A stretch of DNA of 64,000 bases from Pseudomonas putida (GCF_003228315.1 NZ_CP029693.1:1426001-1490000), one strand, 5' to 3'. Shown: positions 25,305 through 34,420, numbered from the stretch's first letter. Numbers and translations are program-made. The notes: generated by a model not told the origin, from the letters alone.

Positions 25305-26126
25305 ATGACCACAAATTCTGACTGGATCACCGTAGGTGCCCTCGCTGACGGATTCGCCCCAGAAGCCTTTATCCTGCCCAACCTGGCCGATCTCAACGGC
25401 AAGACCTTCACGCTGCACTTCGCCAACGGCTGGCAGATCGAGCACCGTTTCGAAACAGAAATGCTGAACTGGAACGCCGCTGATGGTCACTCCAGCGGAT
25501 CTGCCGAGTACCGCGCCACGTCCGTGCGCCCGGGCCTGTATCTGGTCGATTTCATCAAGCGCGAAGCCGGCCAGGCCTGGTCAGTGAGCCTGGTCCTGGA
25601 TACCGCCACGTCGTCGTTCACCGCCGTAATCGGACGCATGCCGCCACAGGCCGAAACTCAGGAAGGGCTTTACAGCCGCGCGCTCGCTGGCAAAGCCCTG
25701 ACGTCGGTGGAAGTGGACTTCCTCCATGGCAGCCTTGATCGCCCCTGGCAGGAAGGCCAATGCCCCCATAAGCCAACTCAGGAGCTGACCGGTATTCGCA
25801 ACCTGTATCGCTACAGTCCGAGCGAAGTCTACGAACACATCTACCTCAACGACCAGTTCTATTCCTGGCAGTGCCTCAAGGGTGTCGAGCAAGGCCTGTG
25901 CGATACCGACCGCTGCCATTACTACAAGATTGCCGATGAGCTGTACCTGTTTGTCTGGCGCGAAAAGATCATCCCGACCCTGGGTCTGGTCTTGATCGAC
26001 ATGCAACAGCACCGCAGCGACGGCAAGATCTTCGGCTATGCCGGTTCTTCCTTCGACGAGCTGTCGAACTTTCCGGTCAGCTCCTACTGCCAGGTTCTCA
26101 ACCGCACGGAGTATCCAGATGCCTGA
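25305..26126 (+). CDS. moaF: MoaF family protein (monoamine regulon)
   Basis: A 273-residue protein resembling MoaF, first described in the monoamine (tyramine/arylsulfatase) regulon of Klebsiella. It has two similar lipocalin-like halves: LNGKTFTLHFANGWQIEHRF with LYLVDFIKREAG in the first, and YSPSEVYEHIYLNDQFYSWQ with LYLFVWREKIIPTLG in the second. The biochemical role is unsettled. The start at MTTNSDW follows CGGAG at good spacing. Its end overlaps the first SDR by 8 bases. The presence of MoaF supports an aromatic monoamine as substrate of the island. Confidence 0.85.
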   Translation: MTTNSDWITVGALADGFAPEAFILPNLADLNGKTFTLHFANGWQIEHRFETEMLNWNAADGHSSGSAEYRATSVRPGLYLVDFIKREAGQAWSVSLVLDTATSSFTAVIGRMPPQAETQEGLYSRALAGKALTSVEVDFLHGSLDRPWQEGQCPHKPTQELTGIRNLYRYSPSEVYEHIYLNDQFYSWQCLKGVEQGLCDTDRCHYYKIADELYLFVWREKIIPTLGLVLIDMQQHRSDGKIFGYAGSSFDELSNFPVSSYCQVLNRTEYPDA

Positions 26127-26919
26127 GTCACGCACGGTTGTCATCACCGGTGCCGGAACGGGCATCGGTGCCGCCTGCGCCCGGTTGTACTCGGCCGAGG
26201 GTGCCAATCTGGTGTTGGTTGGCCGACGCCGTGAGCCTTTGGAGCAGGTCGCCCGGGAAACCGGCGGCCTGATCCTGGTCGGCGATGCGGCCTGTCCGGA
26301 TACGTGGGAAGGTTTCGTAGTGCGGATTCGTGAGCGCTTCGGTCGGCTTGATGTGCTACTGGCCTGTGCCGGCGGTCATGGTCTGGGCAGCGCGACTCAG
26401 ACCAGTCCGCAAACCTGGGAAACATCGCTGCGCAGCAATCTGGACAGCGCGTTCTACAGTGCCAGGGCCTGCCTGCCGCTGCTGATCGAACAGGCTGGCA
26501 ACATCGTACTGATCGGCTCCATAGCCTCTTTAGCCGCAGGCCCTGAAGTTTGCGGATACACCACCGCCAAGCATGCGTTGCTTGGGCTCAACCGCTCACT
26601 GGCCAGGGACTACGGGCCACGCGGCGTGCGGGTGAACGCTGTGTGTCCGGGATGGGTCACGACCCCGATGGCGGATGAGGAAATGAAGCCGTTGATGAGT
26701 TTCTATGGCGACACGCTGCAGCAAGCCTACGACCGGGTTTGTGCCGATGTGCCATTAAGGCGCCCTGCCAGCGCCGAAGAAATTGCTAAGGTCTGTCGCT
26801 TTCTTGCCAGCGCCGACGCCTCGATCATCACAGGGGCGACCGTGGTCGCCGATGGAGGTTCGAGCATCGTCGATGTGCCAACGCTGGCTTATGCTCACAT
26901 GGAAGTCGCCCATGCGTGA
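26119..26919 (+). CDS. short-chain dehydrogenase/reductase (first of a pair)
   Basis: A 266-residue SDR with the cofactor motif TGAGTGIG (residues 10-17), NNAG-equivalent ACAGG at about 82-86, Ser in IGSIAS and catalytic Tyr147/Lys151 (YTTAK). The NAD(P)-dependent reaction and substrate are unknown. It overlaps moaF by 8 bases and the next SDR by 8, so the three are translationally linked. Plausible roles include oxidation of a side-chain hydroxyl, as in octopamine- or noradrenaline-like amines, but this is a guess. Confidence 0.88.
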   Translation: MPESRTVVITGAGTGIGAACARLYSAEGANLVLVGRRREPLEQVARETGGLILVGDAACPDTWEGFVVRIRERFGRLDVLLACAGGHGLGSATQTSPQTWETSLRSNLDSAFYSARACLPLLIEQAGNIVLIGSIASLAAGPEVCGYTTAKHALLGLNRSLARDYGPRGVRVNAVCPGWVTTPMADEEMKPLMSFYGDTLQQAYDRVCADVPLRRPASAEEIAKVCRFLASADASIITGATVVADGGSSIVDVPTLAYAHMEVAHA

Positions 26920-27679
26920 AGACTTCAATTTCAGCGGAAAAACGGTACTGGTGACCGGTGGCGCGCAAGGGATTGGCCGGGCAATCGTCGAAGCTTTCGC
27001 ATTGCGCGGAGCGCGGGTGATGATCGCCGATCTTCGTCTGGCTCAAGCTCAGGCGCTTGCTGCGCAGTTAAAGGAGCAAGCGTGTCAGGTTGAGGCGGTG
27101 GACATTGATCTGGCCGACGCGACAGCCGTATCGAGGCTGGTGCACGGGTTGGAACGAGACTGGGGTCGTCTGGATATTCTGATCCACAACGCCGGTTACT
27201 TTCCGTTGACACCATTCGCCGAGATCACCCCCGCCATTCTTGAACGCACGCTGGCAGTCAATCTCTCGGCACTGTTTTGGTTGACCCAGGCGGCCTTGCC
27301 GATGTTTCAGCGTCAGGGTGGCGGTTGCGTATTGGTGACCTCGTCAGTGACCGGGCCACGGGTCGCCTATCCGGGGCTCAGCCACTATGCGGCGTCGAAG
27401 GCTGGGGTTAACGGGTTTATTCGAAATGCCGCTTTGGAGCTTGCCAGCGATAAGGTGCGCGTCAATGGGGTCGAGCCCGGCATGATCGCCACGCCTGCCA
27501 TGGACAATCTTGGCGACGGCCAGGTCAACGACGACATCGCAAGCCGGGTTCCGTTGGGTCGTCTTGGCAAACCGGAAGATATTGCCGGGGCCATGCTCTT
27601 TCTGGCGTCTGATCTGGCGGCCTACATCACTGGGCAGACAATCGTTGTGGATGGTGGATCGACCTTGCCCGAGGTGTGA
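26912..27679 (+). CDS. short-chain dehydrogenase/reductase (second of a pair)
   Basis: A 255-residue classical SDR: TGGAQGIG (15-22), HNAG (92-95), SSV at the catalytic Ser, Tyr159/Lys163 (YAASK) and GQTIVVDGG at the C terminus. It is co-translated with the preceding SDR. The pair may act as successive dehydrogenases or with different cofactors. The start at MREDFNF lies inside the end of the upstream gene. It is convergent with the TetR regulator. Confidence 0.9.
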   Translation: MREDFNFSGKTVLVTGGAQGIGRAIVEAFALRGARVMIADLRLAQAQALAAQLKEQACQVEAVDIDLADATAVSRLVHGLERDWGRLDILIHNAGYFPLTPFAEITPAILERTLAVNLSALFWLTQAALPMFQRQGGGCVLVTSSVTGPRVAYPGLSHYAASKAGVNGFIRNAALELASDKVRVNGVEPGMIATPAMDNLGDGQVNDDIASRVPLGRLGKPEDIAGAMLFLASDLAAYITGQTIVVDGGSTLPEV

Positions 27680-27720
27680 TTACATCGATTCACCCAGCAG
27701 CAAAAACCTGACATTCATGT

Positions 27721-28329
27721 TCAGCCACGGCTTGCACCTTCGAGCATCGACAGTGAATCACTGAAGACTCGCAACAAGGCTGCGAGCCGTTTTGCGTATG
27801 CCTGCGGCGCTGCATAGATTAGTTCCACATGCAGGCTGTCGACGATGCCAAGGTACGCGTCGCAGAACACCTCAAGTTGCTCGGGATGAGCCGCCGGCCA
27901 TTTGTACCGGTCCCGCGTTGCACGTTGAAAATACTGGCGAATCTGCGCCAGGTAAGCCTCGAATCCAAGCGTGATGACGGCACGGATATCGGCTGGAGGA
28001 AAGTAGGCGGTGCGCAATAGAAATCGCAGGTGCGCCGATGCTTCATAGCGTCCAATCAAACACTCGACGTGCAGTTGGCCGGGCACTCCTGCGCGTCCGC
28101 CCTCCTCTTCAAAGCAGGCCGCGACATACTGGTGCTCATGCCTCAGTGCAATCTTGAACACCGTCTCGAACAAGGCATCCTTGCTGCTGAAATGCGCATA
28201 GAGCGATGCCTTTCGCATGCCCGCCATGACCGCGATCTCGTTGAGGGATGAAGCGTCGTAACCATGATCGGCAAAATGTTCGACGGCGACGGCGCAAATG
28301 TTGGCGGCCGAAGGGGTGAGTGGCTTCAT
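27721..28329 (-). CDS. TetR family transcriptional regulator
   Basis: About 202 residues. The N-terminal helix-turn-helix reads ALNEIAVMAGMRKASLYAHF-like (positions ~27-46 of the protein, actual sequence SSLNEIAVMAGMRKASLYAH) followed by FSSKDALFETV, a textbook TetR signature. The C-terminal domain is a ligand pocket of unknown specificity. The start at MKPLTPS is chosen for fit to the family; an in-frame ATG further upstream cannot be excluded. Likely local repressor for the SDR/moaF or amine genes. Confidence 0.85.
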   Translation of the reverse strand: MKPLTPSAANICAVAVEHFADHGYDASSLNEIAVMAGMRKASLYAHFSSKDALFETVFKIALRHEHQYVAACFEEEGGRAGVPGQLHVECLIGRYEASAHLRFLLRTAYFPPADIRAVITLGFEAYLAQIRQYFQRATRDRYKWPAAHPEQLEVFCDAYLGIVDSLHVELIYAAPQAYAKRLAALLRVFSDSLSMLEGASRG

Positions 28330-28467
28330 GTCACAGGACTCCCTGACACCGACCAACGCATGAGAGGCGGCAAACTGCATATTGAATGGACTACCACAGG
28401 CTGAAGAAATCATGACTTATCCTGGCGCTCGAGAACCTTATCCAGCACTCAAGCGAACGGCAATTCA

Positions 28468-28479
28468 TTAATACATTAA
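28468..28479. promoter_or_regulatory. candidate HpaR-type operator upstream of the TetR gene
   Basis: TTAATACATTAA lies upstream of the TetR gene and closely matches the sites TTAACACATTAA and TTAACATATTAA near hpaG1. Confidence 0.45.
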
Positions 28480-28517
28480 CTTTAACCACGAGTCGAAAGC
28501 CGTAATGGCTTCACAAC

Positions 28518-29480
28518 CTACGCTGCACCCACAGCCTGCTGTAAATGAGTAGAGCGAAAATCCTTGGGCGACAGCTCAAACTGCTTCTTGAACGACCGGC
28601 TGAAATGCGCGGAATCGGTAAAACCCCACTTGTAGGCAATAGAGGTGATCGACTCACTTTTGAGAAACGGATTCGTCAAATCATCAGCGCTGCGTTTGAG
28701 CCGCGCACGCTGAATGTAACGGCAGACACTGTCGTCCTGCTCTTCAAACAAACGGTACAGATGGCGAACGGAAATGTTCAATCGACTGGCCAGACCCACG
28801 GGGCTCAGGCCAGGCTGAGTCAGGGACTCATCGATGACTTTCTGAACGTAGCTGCGCAGATTGTTACCCTGCAAGGACGCACTGCTGTCACCCGGCGCGC
28901 TGTCCGTTTCGAACGCGGAACCCAGCAACGAAACGAAAGCCGATTGCAGTGCCTCTCCTTCTCCAGAGGAATCCTGGCTGTCCAGCCCCTCCCGGCACAG
29001 TTGGTCCATCAACACATGGAGCATCCGCCCACAGGCCTTGCTGGAAGAAATCTTGCCGAAGGTTTTCGACCGGCTCCCCAGCTGCTTGCACACCTCATTG
29101 CGTGACAGCGAAAGGGAGGCATGTTCGATCAACCCGAACGGGGTTATCTCTATCGAGCCGGTCGAGTCCATGAGCAACATGTCGCCCGGCGCCAACTGGA
29201 TGACCTGGCCATTCTGCGCGATCTGACAATAGCCACTGCGTTGGCTCACGAGAAAACAATGCTGATCATTATCGTGGTCGGCGTTGGGCCGTTCGCGCCT
29301 GATCAAACCTGCATTGGTGCGCAGGTTTGCCAGCGAGAGACGGTCCTGGGACCGCTTGGAAACCTCGCCGATGAACAGCGAACGGTTGAACGCCAATTCA
29401 GTATCGAAATGACCGCACGCCGCTCGCAGATCACGCGTCCAGGCTTCCAATCCATATTGCGTAGACTCATTGATGCTCAT
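28518..29480 (-). CDS. feaR: AraC family regulator FeaR-like
   Basis: A 320-residue AraC/XylS activator resembling FeaR, which in E. coli activates the tyramine oxidase and phenylacetaldehyde dehydrogenase genes. The N-terminal sensor (about 1-200) has the AraC-binding-like barrel with LAPGDMLLMDSTG; the C-terminal domain (about 215-312) has LASRLNISVRHLYRLFEEQ and ITSIAYKWGFTDSAHFSRSF. The associated FeaB-like dehydrogenase is at 35851-37338. A candidate operator (29521-29532) lies in its promoter region. Confidence 0.85.
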   Translation of the reverse strand: MSINESTQYGLEAWTRDLRAACGHFDTELAFNRSLFIGEVSKRSQDRLSLANLRTNAGLIRRERPNADHDNDQHCFLVSQRSGYCQIAQNGQVIQLAPGDMLLMDSTGSIEITPFGLIEHASLSLSRNEVCKQLGSRSKTFGKISSSKACGRMLHVLMDQLCREGLDSQDSSGEGEALQSAFVSLLGSAFETDSAPGDSSASLQGNNLRSYVQKVIDESLTQPGLSPVGLASRLNISVRHLYRLFEEQDDSVCRYIQRARLKRSADDLTNPFLKSESITSIAYKWGFTDSAHFSRSFKKQFELSPKDFRSTHLQQAVGAA

Positions 29481-29520
29481 GGTATCTCCACAATGGCTTG
29501 TTGTTTTTGTTGTGCGATAG

Positions 29521-29532
29521 TTAACATGTTAT
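29521..29532. promoter_or_regulatory. candidate HpaR-type operator upstream of feaR
   Basis: TTAACATGTTAT. The 12 bases GATAGTTAACAT (29516-29527) are identical to 14721-14732 in the hpaA-hpaG1 promoter region, linking the two promoters. Confidence 0.5.
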
Positions 29533-29595
29533 CTATATGCGCGCAACAAGTACAGGGTGCCGATTGCAGAGGCATTAATGATGCCAAAACTTAAA

Positions 29596-30180
29596 TCAGA
29601 GCGTGCCTAATGTGCGTTGCAGGCCCATCAGTACATTCAACAGCACATCGCGCTGCACGCCGCTCAAGGTGATGTAACGCCGGAATGACGGCATCCGGTT
29701 GACTACCTCGCTACCGCCCATATGCTCCAATCGAACGCGCCATTCATGCCCGTCCAGAGTGAGCTGAAGGCGCTTGAAATCCAGCGACATCAGCGATTGA
29801 TGCAACATTGGGTCTTCTTGCAACCGAGCCTGGAGCCTGGTCAGCAACTCAGGTGCTCCCGTGCGTTGTTTACACACCAGCCCTGTCCGCCGGATTGACC
29901 CGCTGTGGTGCAGATCAAAGTGGGCACTGCCCTGCTCCGAGGCAGGCACCCTCACGGAAAACTCAGTCATCACCAGATGCATCAGTAGCTGGGATTGCGT
30001 GCGCTCGACAACATCGACCTGAAGGTGGCTCTCACCGAGAAAAAACACGGCCTCGGCCGGGCCCGTGGAAGCAAAACTCGCCACACCCAGATTGCGCCGC
30101 AGGTACTCAAGCGTTACCCCGGGCCTGTAGCCGTTCGGGGCACGTCGTGCGCTGAATGATTCAGACAGTTTTTGCAGCAT
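29596..30180 (-). CDS. DUF3156 family protein
   Basis: About 194 residues from the ATG at 30180. It begins MLQKLSESF, contains YRPGVTLEYLRRNLGVASF and ends GLQRTLGTL. I recognise it as a DUF3156-type protein of Pseudomonas, usually next to an APC permease; function unknown. Its start overlaps the end of the permease gene by 20 bases in another frame, indicating translational coupling. An earlier in-frame ATG (30216) would lengthen the overlap. Confidence 0.75.
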   Translation of the reverse strand: MLQKLSESFSARRAPNGYRPGVTLEYLRRNLGVASFASTGPAEAVFFLGESHLQVDVVERTQSQLLMHLVMTEFSVRVPASEQGSAHFDLHHSGSIRRTGLVCKQRTGAPELLTRLQARLQEDPMLHQSLMSLDFKRLQLTLDGHEWRVRLEHMGGSEVVNRMPSFRRYITLSGVQRDVLLNVLMGLQRTLGTL

Positions 30181-31660
30181 GGTCGAGATAACTGTTGTGA
30201 GGGTTGCCAGGCTCATGGGAAAACTCCTTGGCCAGCACTTCTTCAACGATAGCCGGCTTGAATGGATTGACTTTCTGCACCACCAACGTCCAGAAAAGCG
30301 CATAGGCAGCCGCAATGCTGAGCATCACCCCGAAAGGCACATAGATATCGGCAGGGTTCATTCCAGGCGGCGTGATGAACCACATGCCCAGCAAGATGCC
30401 AGCACTGGAAAGAATCTGCGGCAATGGGAACAATGGCGAGCGATAGGCCCGTGGCAGATCAGGGCGGCGAATCCGCAGGCTCACCACCGACAGCGTCACC
30501 AGCAGATAGGCAAAACTCCACGCGCAGACCGCGGCCAATACCAGGTTCATGATGTTGTCGGTATTGCCACCCAACCAAAAGGCGTACAAGCACGGAATCA
30601 GCATCGCCACCAGAATGCACAGCAGCGGCGTCTTGAAGCGTGGGTGCAAATAGGTGAACACCTTGGGCAACGCACCGTCCACTGCCATGCCGTACAGAAT
30701 TCTCGGCACACCCGCCATCAGCGTATTGATGGTCGCTGCGCCTGCAAACAGAAAACCGATGCCCAGCCACAACGGACCGACATGTCCCATGACTTGCTCA
30801 GCAAATTTCGGAATGGCCATGGGGGTGTCGAGCAGATGCACGCCCGAGGCGGCATCCAGTAGTACGTTCTCGACCTGACGCTTCATCGCGGCGCCATAGA
30901 TGAACATGCAGGTAGCAACGCTCAACAATCCCAGAATCATGGCCTTGGGCATAACCTTGGCCGAATTGCGCAAGTCCGGCGCCAACGGGGTGACGAACTC
31001 GCAACCAACGAACATGAACATCGCCATGCCCACCAGCGACAGGATCGTGATCAGGTCAGTGCCTACCAGCGACACTCCGAACCAGCCATCCAGTTGCACC
31101 GCCGGTGCGGCGATCAAACCCAGTACCCCGAACACCATCAACGTGGTCCACATGCCGAAAGTCAGAATGATCTCGGCCTTGCCGAAGGCGCTGACGCCGA
31201 AGGCATTGAGAATCGCGAACACAACGACGAACCCGACGCCGAGCAACCACGAACCACCGGCGGACTCTGCCAGTGTATTGAGGTGCTCGAAGTTCACCAG
31301 CGCCATGACCCCCGAAAGTATGGTTTCAGCGGTGCCCGCAAACACATGCACGATCAGGTATGCCGATAACGTGCCGGTGATCGCGAAGAAGCGCCCGAGA
31401 CCGCAGTTGATGTAGTCATAGACCGAGCCGGTGGTTGGCAGGATCGAGGCCGCTTCAGCGAAGGTGGTTGCCTGGGCCAGCATCATGACCACCGCGATCA
31501 GCATGGCCACCGCAAAAGCGCTGCCGCCGATACCAAAACCCATCGTGGCCGTGAGAATGACCGGGCTGGCCATGATCAGGCCAATGGTGCTGGCTAACGC
31601 GGTGGGAAAACCAACGCTACCTCGTTTCAGATGCTCTGTGAGCCTGTCATTGATCGACAT
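30161..31660 (-). CDS. APC family amino acid / amine permease
   Basis: A 499-residue membrane protein with about 12 hydrophobic helices, starting MSINDRLTEHLKRGSVGFPT and then helix 1 (TIGLIMASPVILTA) typical of APC carriers. In context it would import an amino acid or aromatic amine such as tyramine. The ATG at 31660 was preferred to an upstream codon because the family N terminus begins there. It is co-transcribed with the DUF3156 gene and divergent from a porin. Confidence 0.86.
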   Translation of the reverse strand: MSINDRLTEHLKRGSVGFPTALASTIGLIMASPVILTATMGFGIGGSAFAVAMLIAVVMMLAQATTFAEAASILPTTGSVYDYINCGLGRFFAITGTLSAYLIVHVFAGTAETILSGVMALVNFEHLNTLAESAGGSWLLGVGFVVVFAILNAFGVSAFGKAEIILTFGMWTTLMVFGVLGLIAAPAVQLDGWFGVSLVGTDLITILSLVGMAMFMFVGCEFVTPLAPDLRNSAKVMPKAMILGLLSVATCMFIYGAAMKRQVENVLLDAASGVHLLDTPMAIPKFAEQVMGHVGPLWLGIGFLFAGAATINTLMAGVPRILYGMAVDGALPKVFTYLHPRFKTPLLCILVAMLIPCLYAFWLGGNTDNIMNLVLAAVCAWSFAYLLVTLSVVSLRIRRPDLPRAYRSPLFPLPQILSSAGILLGMWFITPPGMNPADIYVPFGVMLSIAAAYALFWTLVVQKVNPFKPAIVEEVLAKEFSHEPGNPHNSYLDHAAKTV

Positions 31661-31962
31661 GGTGCGGATCCTCAAAAGCGGATTTCTTAGTGGAATTATT
31701 TAGCCGTTCAAGGAGCCGGCGATAAAGCCTTCCCCAGCCGGTCCCTGATCGAAACGGCTTCGTGTGCGGAATCACTTTGCGCCCCTCTCACCCTCATCGT
31801 CTTGCCCATGTCTGCCGACGGTTTTGTTGCTGCCTGCCAAGGCGTATTGCCTGGCTGACAGGGTCAATTCTGTGGCACGCAGGTGAAAGACTTGGTCCTT
31901 TTACGGTTGCCCTAATGCGCCCTCGACCATTTGGCTGTCCAACAATACTGGGGAACGTAACA
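31661..31962. other. divergent intergenic region between permease and porin
   Basis: About 300 bases without a credible gene. It must hold the promoters of the permease (minus) and porin (plus). I see no repeat of the hpaG1-type site here. The porin reading frame stays open upstream of its start, but this extension lacks a signal peptide and family sequence. Confidence 0.6.
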
Positions 31963-33291
31963 ATGGAGCACATGCGTAAAACACGATCACTACCCGCCGC
32001 TGTCAGCCTGGGTGCTGCACTCCTGATCACACACTCATCAGCCAATGCCTACGAGTTCTACGCCGACAATGACACCAAGGTGACCGGTAATTTTCTGGCT
32101 GTTTACGGGATGTTCAATAGCCGCAAAAATTATGACGGCACCCCCGGTGGTTCCAGTTGGCGCGAAGGTTTCATCAAATATGGGCTGAGTGTCGATCAGA
32201 CTCTGGGAGGCGCGGGCAGCGTGTATGGCACGGCAAATCTGGTCAGTTCCGGCACTTGGGGGGACGGCGATGCAGCGGGTATAACCGACGGTACAGAACG
32301 CACCACGAAATTCGATGAAGCGTTTGCGGGATGGCGCTCAGGCGAACTCTTTCCGGTCCTTGGAAAGGACGGCGTTGACCTGTCGTTTGGCCGCCAGGTC
32401 ATTACGCTGGGCGACGGTTTCATCATCAACGACGACGGCCTGAATTTTGGCAAGGGGCCCGCCGACGGCAAGCTCAATCGCGGAGGCGCTTATTACCTGG
32501 CTGCTCGCCATGCATTCGATGAGACTGCCGTTGTTCGTCTGGGGGGCAAGGACGGAGTACACGGCAGCATGATGTGGATGAAGTCCGACAATCGCTCCCA
32601 GGCCAACACCGAAATGGCTGCTGGAACCCTGGAGTACACAGCGGAACCGGGTACTCTGGGCCTGACTTACATTCACGGCATCGACGTCGATGACCGCTTC
32701 GCCAGCGACTTCCAGAAGCAGCGTGACGGCATGAATATCTACAGCCTGCGCGGAGCGGGTAATGCCGGCATTGAACACGCGCATTTTTCCTTCGAATATG
32801 CTTGGCAGGATAAAGACGCCGGGCCGGAAAAAGCCTGGTACACCGAAGCAGGCTACACCTTCGCCGACCTGCCCTGGTCGCCCGACGTCACTTACCGCTA
32901 CAGCCGCTATTCGAAAGACTGGGATTCGATGTTCAATGGGTTCAATCGCGGCTACGGCACCTGGTTCCAGGGTGAAGTCGCCGCCAACTATTCGGGCCCT
33001 TTCAACAGCAATACGTCAGTCCAGCATGTTGCTTTGAAGGTCAAACCCGTCGACACAGTGACTATCGGTGCGCTGTTCTTCGACTTCAAGACATTGCACA
33101 AGAGCGAAGCACTGAACCTCGATGGCCGTGAACTGGATCTGTACGCCGAATGGGCTGCGAACGAACACCTGATCATCACCCCACTGCTTGGCCTGTATAA
33201 GCCTGATAAAGATGCAAGCAATGGCGGTAACCAGGTGGGTGGCAATGGCACCAACGTCTACAGCCAACTCACGGTAGCTGTGCCGTTTTGA
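31963..33291 (+). CDS. outer membrane porin
   Basis: About 442 residues with a Sec signal peptide (hydrophobic AAVSLGAALLITHSSANA, cleavage expected before YEFYAD). The mature part alternates short polar and aromatic strands and ends in Phe (TVAVPF), the C-terminal signal of beta-barrel outer-membrane proteins. It probably admits the aromatic amine or acid used by the island. The ATG at 31963 has GGGGA at good spacing; ATG 31972 is possible. Confidence 0.85.
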   Translation: MEHMRKTRSLPAAVSLGAALLITHSSANAYEFYADNDTKVTGNFLAVYGMFNSRKNYDGTPGGSSWREGFIKYGLSVDQTLGGAGSVYGTANLVSSGTWGDGDAAGITDGTERTTKFDEAFAGWRSGELFPVLGKDGVDLSFGRQVITLGDGFIINDDGLNFGKGPADGKLNRGGAYYLAARHAFDETAVVRLGGKDGVHGSMMWMKSDNRSQANTEMAAGTLEYTAEPGTLGLTYIHGIDVDDRFASDFQKQRDGMNIYSLRGAGNAGIEHAHFSFEYAWQDKDAGPEKAWYTEAGYTFADLPWSPDVTYRYSRYSKDWDSMFNGFNRGYGTWFQGEVAANYSGPFNSNTSVQHVALKVKPVDTVTIGALFFDFKTLHKSEALNLDGRELDLYAEWAANEHLIITPLLGLYKPDKDASNGGNQVGGNGTNVYSQLTVAVPF

Positions 33292-33300
33292 TGCCATTCG

Positions 33301-33321
33301 GGAGCTGCTCCGCGCAGCTCC
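33301..33321 (+). terminator. possible terminator after the porin
   Basis: Stem GGAGCTGC / GCAGCTCC with a five-base loop, 10 bases after the porin stop. There is no strong T-run, so termination is tentative. Confidence 0.5.
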
Positions 33322-33362
33322 TGAACATCCCCCACACAATTGAGACCGGGTTAGACTCACAC

Positions 33363-33386
33363 GAAAACGGCGCCCTGAGGCGCCGT
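33363..33386 (-). terminator. terminator after the hydroxylase genes (minus strand)
   Basis: Stem ACGGCGCC / GGCGCCGT with a CTGA loop; on the minus strand it is followed by TTTT. It lies just past the reductase stop and would end the reductase/oxygenase transcript. Confidence 0.8.
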
Positions 33387-33406
33387 ATAGTGCATTTCGA
33401 CAATGC

Positions 33407-34363
33407 TTAACACTGCCTGATCAGGGTCTTCAATACTGCCTTGAAGGTTTCGATCTGTTCCTTGCTGAAATCAGCGAAGACCTTGTCCTGCTGTTCCTGC
33501 GCAATAGACCAAAGATCCTCGGTCTGCTCGATACCCGCAGTGGTCAGCCGCACTCGACTGGCATCATCGTTAACCAATCCCTTGCGTTTCAGATTGGCCA
33601 CCGCCTCATCGATCTCCCGAACCGGCATCGCCACTTCCCGCAGCAGTTCGTTTGCACTCAAGCCAGCATCACTTTCCAGCACCATCAGCATCCGCGCCTC
33701 GCTGGTGCGCAGGCCAGTAGACAACTGCCGGGGCTGATAGCTGGACTGGTAGGCCCGCACCGCCTGAGTCATCAGGTAATACAGGTTGTGGCTGAGGCGC
33801 CCCTGGAAATGACTGGTAGGGCGTGGACTGCCATCTTGTTTGGTCATACGGGTGTGCGGCAGCACCATCGAATAGGCGCCCTGGTGATACAGCAACGGCG
33901 AGCGACCGAAATCATCGAAGGCCACCACTTTGCCGATCATGATCCAGTGGTCACCACCGTCTACCTGCTGATACTTCTCGCAGTGAAAACGCGCCGAGCA
34001 ATCGGCGAATACCGGCGAGCCGCCTTCCCCTGATTCGTACTCGATCTCGGCGAAGCGGTCTTCCTTGGGGCGGGCAAAATTATTGGACAGATCAATCTGG
34101 TCTGCCGCCAGTACGTTGACCGCAAAATGGCTGGCCTGCTCGAACACCTCGTGACTGTTGGAGCGTTTATCGATACTCCACAACACCAGCGGCGGATCGA
34201 GGGATACCGAGTTGAAGCTGTTGGCGGTCACCCCGACTTTGCGCCCGGACGCGGTGGCGGCCGTCACCACGGTCACGCCAGTGGCGAAGTTGCCCAATGC
34301 CCGGCGAAATGCCCGTGGGTCGAAAGTGGTTTCATTGGCTGCGCAAGCGCTGTTATCAGACAT
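33407..34363 (-). CDS. 4-hydroxyphenylacetate 3-hydroxylase reductase component (C1 type), flavin reductase with MarR-like C-terminal domain
   Basis: A 318-residue protein. Residues about 15-175 are a flavin reductase domain (FRRALGNFATGVTVVTA, GVTANSFNSVSLDPPLV). Residues about 180-318 are a MarR-like winged helix. This two-part layout is that of the C1 component of Acinetobacter baumannii 4-HPA 3-hydroxylase, in which the C-terminal domain lets 4-HPA stimulate NADH oxidation. It supplies reduced flavin to the C2 oxygenase encoded just upstream. HpaC-type reductases lack the second domain. Confidence 0.88.
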   Translation of the reverse strand: MSDNSACAANETTFDPRAFRRALGNFATGVTVVTAATASGRKVGVTANSFNSVSLDPPLVLWSIDKRSNSHEVFEQASHFAVNVLAADQIDLSNNFARPKEDRFAEIEYESGEGGSPVFADCSARFHCEKYQQVDGGDHWIMIGKVVAFDDFGRSPLLYHQGAYSMVLPHTRMTKQDGSPRPTSHFQGRLSHNLYYLMTQAVRAYQSSYQPRQLSTGLRTSEARMLMVLESDAGLSANELLREVAMPVREIDEAVANLKRKGLVNDDASRVRLTTAGIEQTEDLWSIAQEQQDKVFADFSKEQIETFKAVLKTLIRQC

Positions 34364-34420
34364 GCAAGTCTCCCGGACTGCTTGCGTGAGCAGTCCTGAT
34401 TGTTGTTATGAGAGGTGGGC

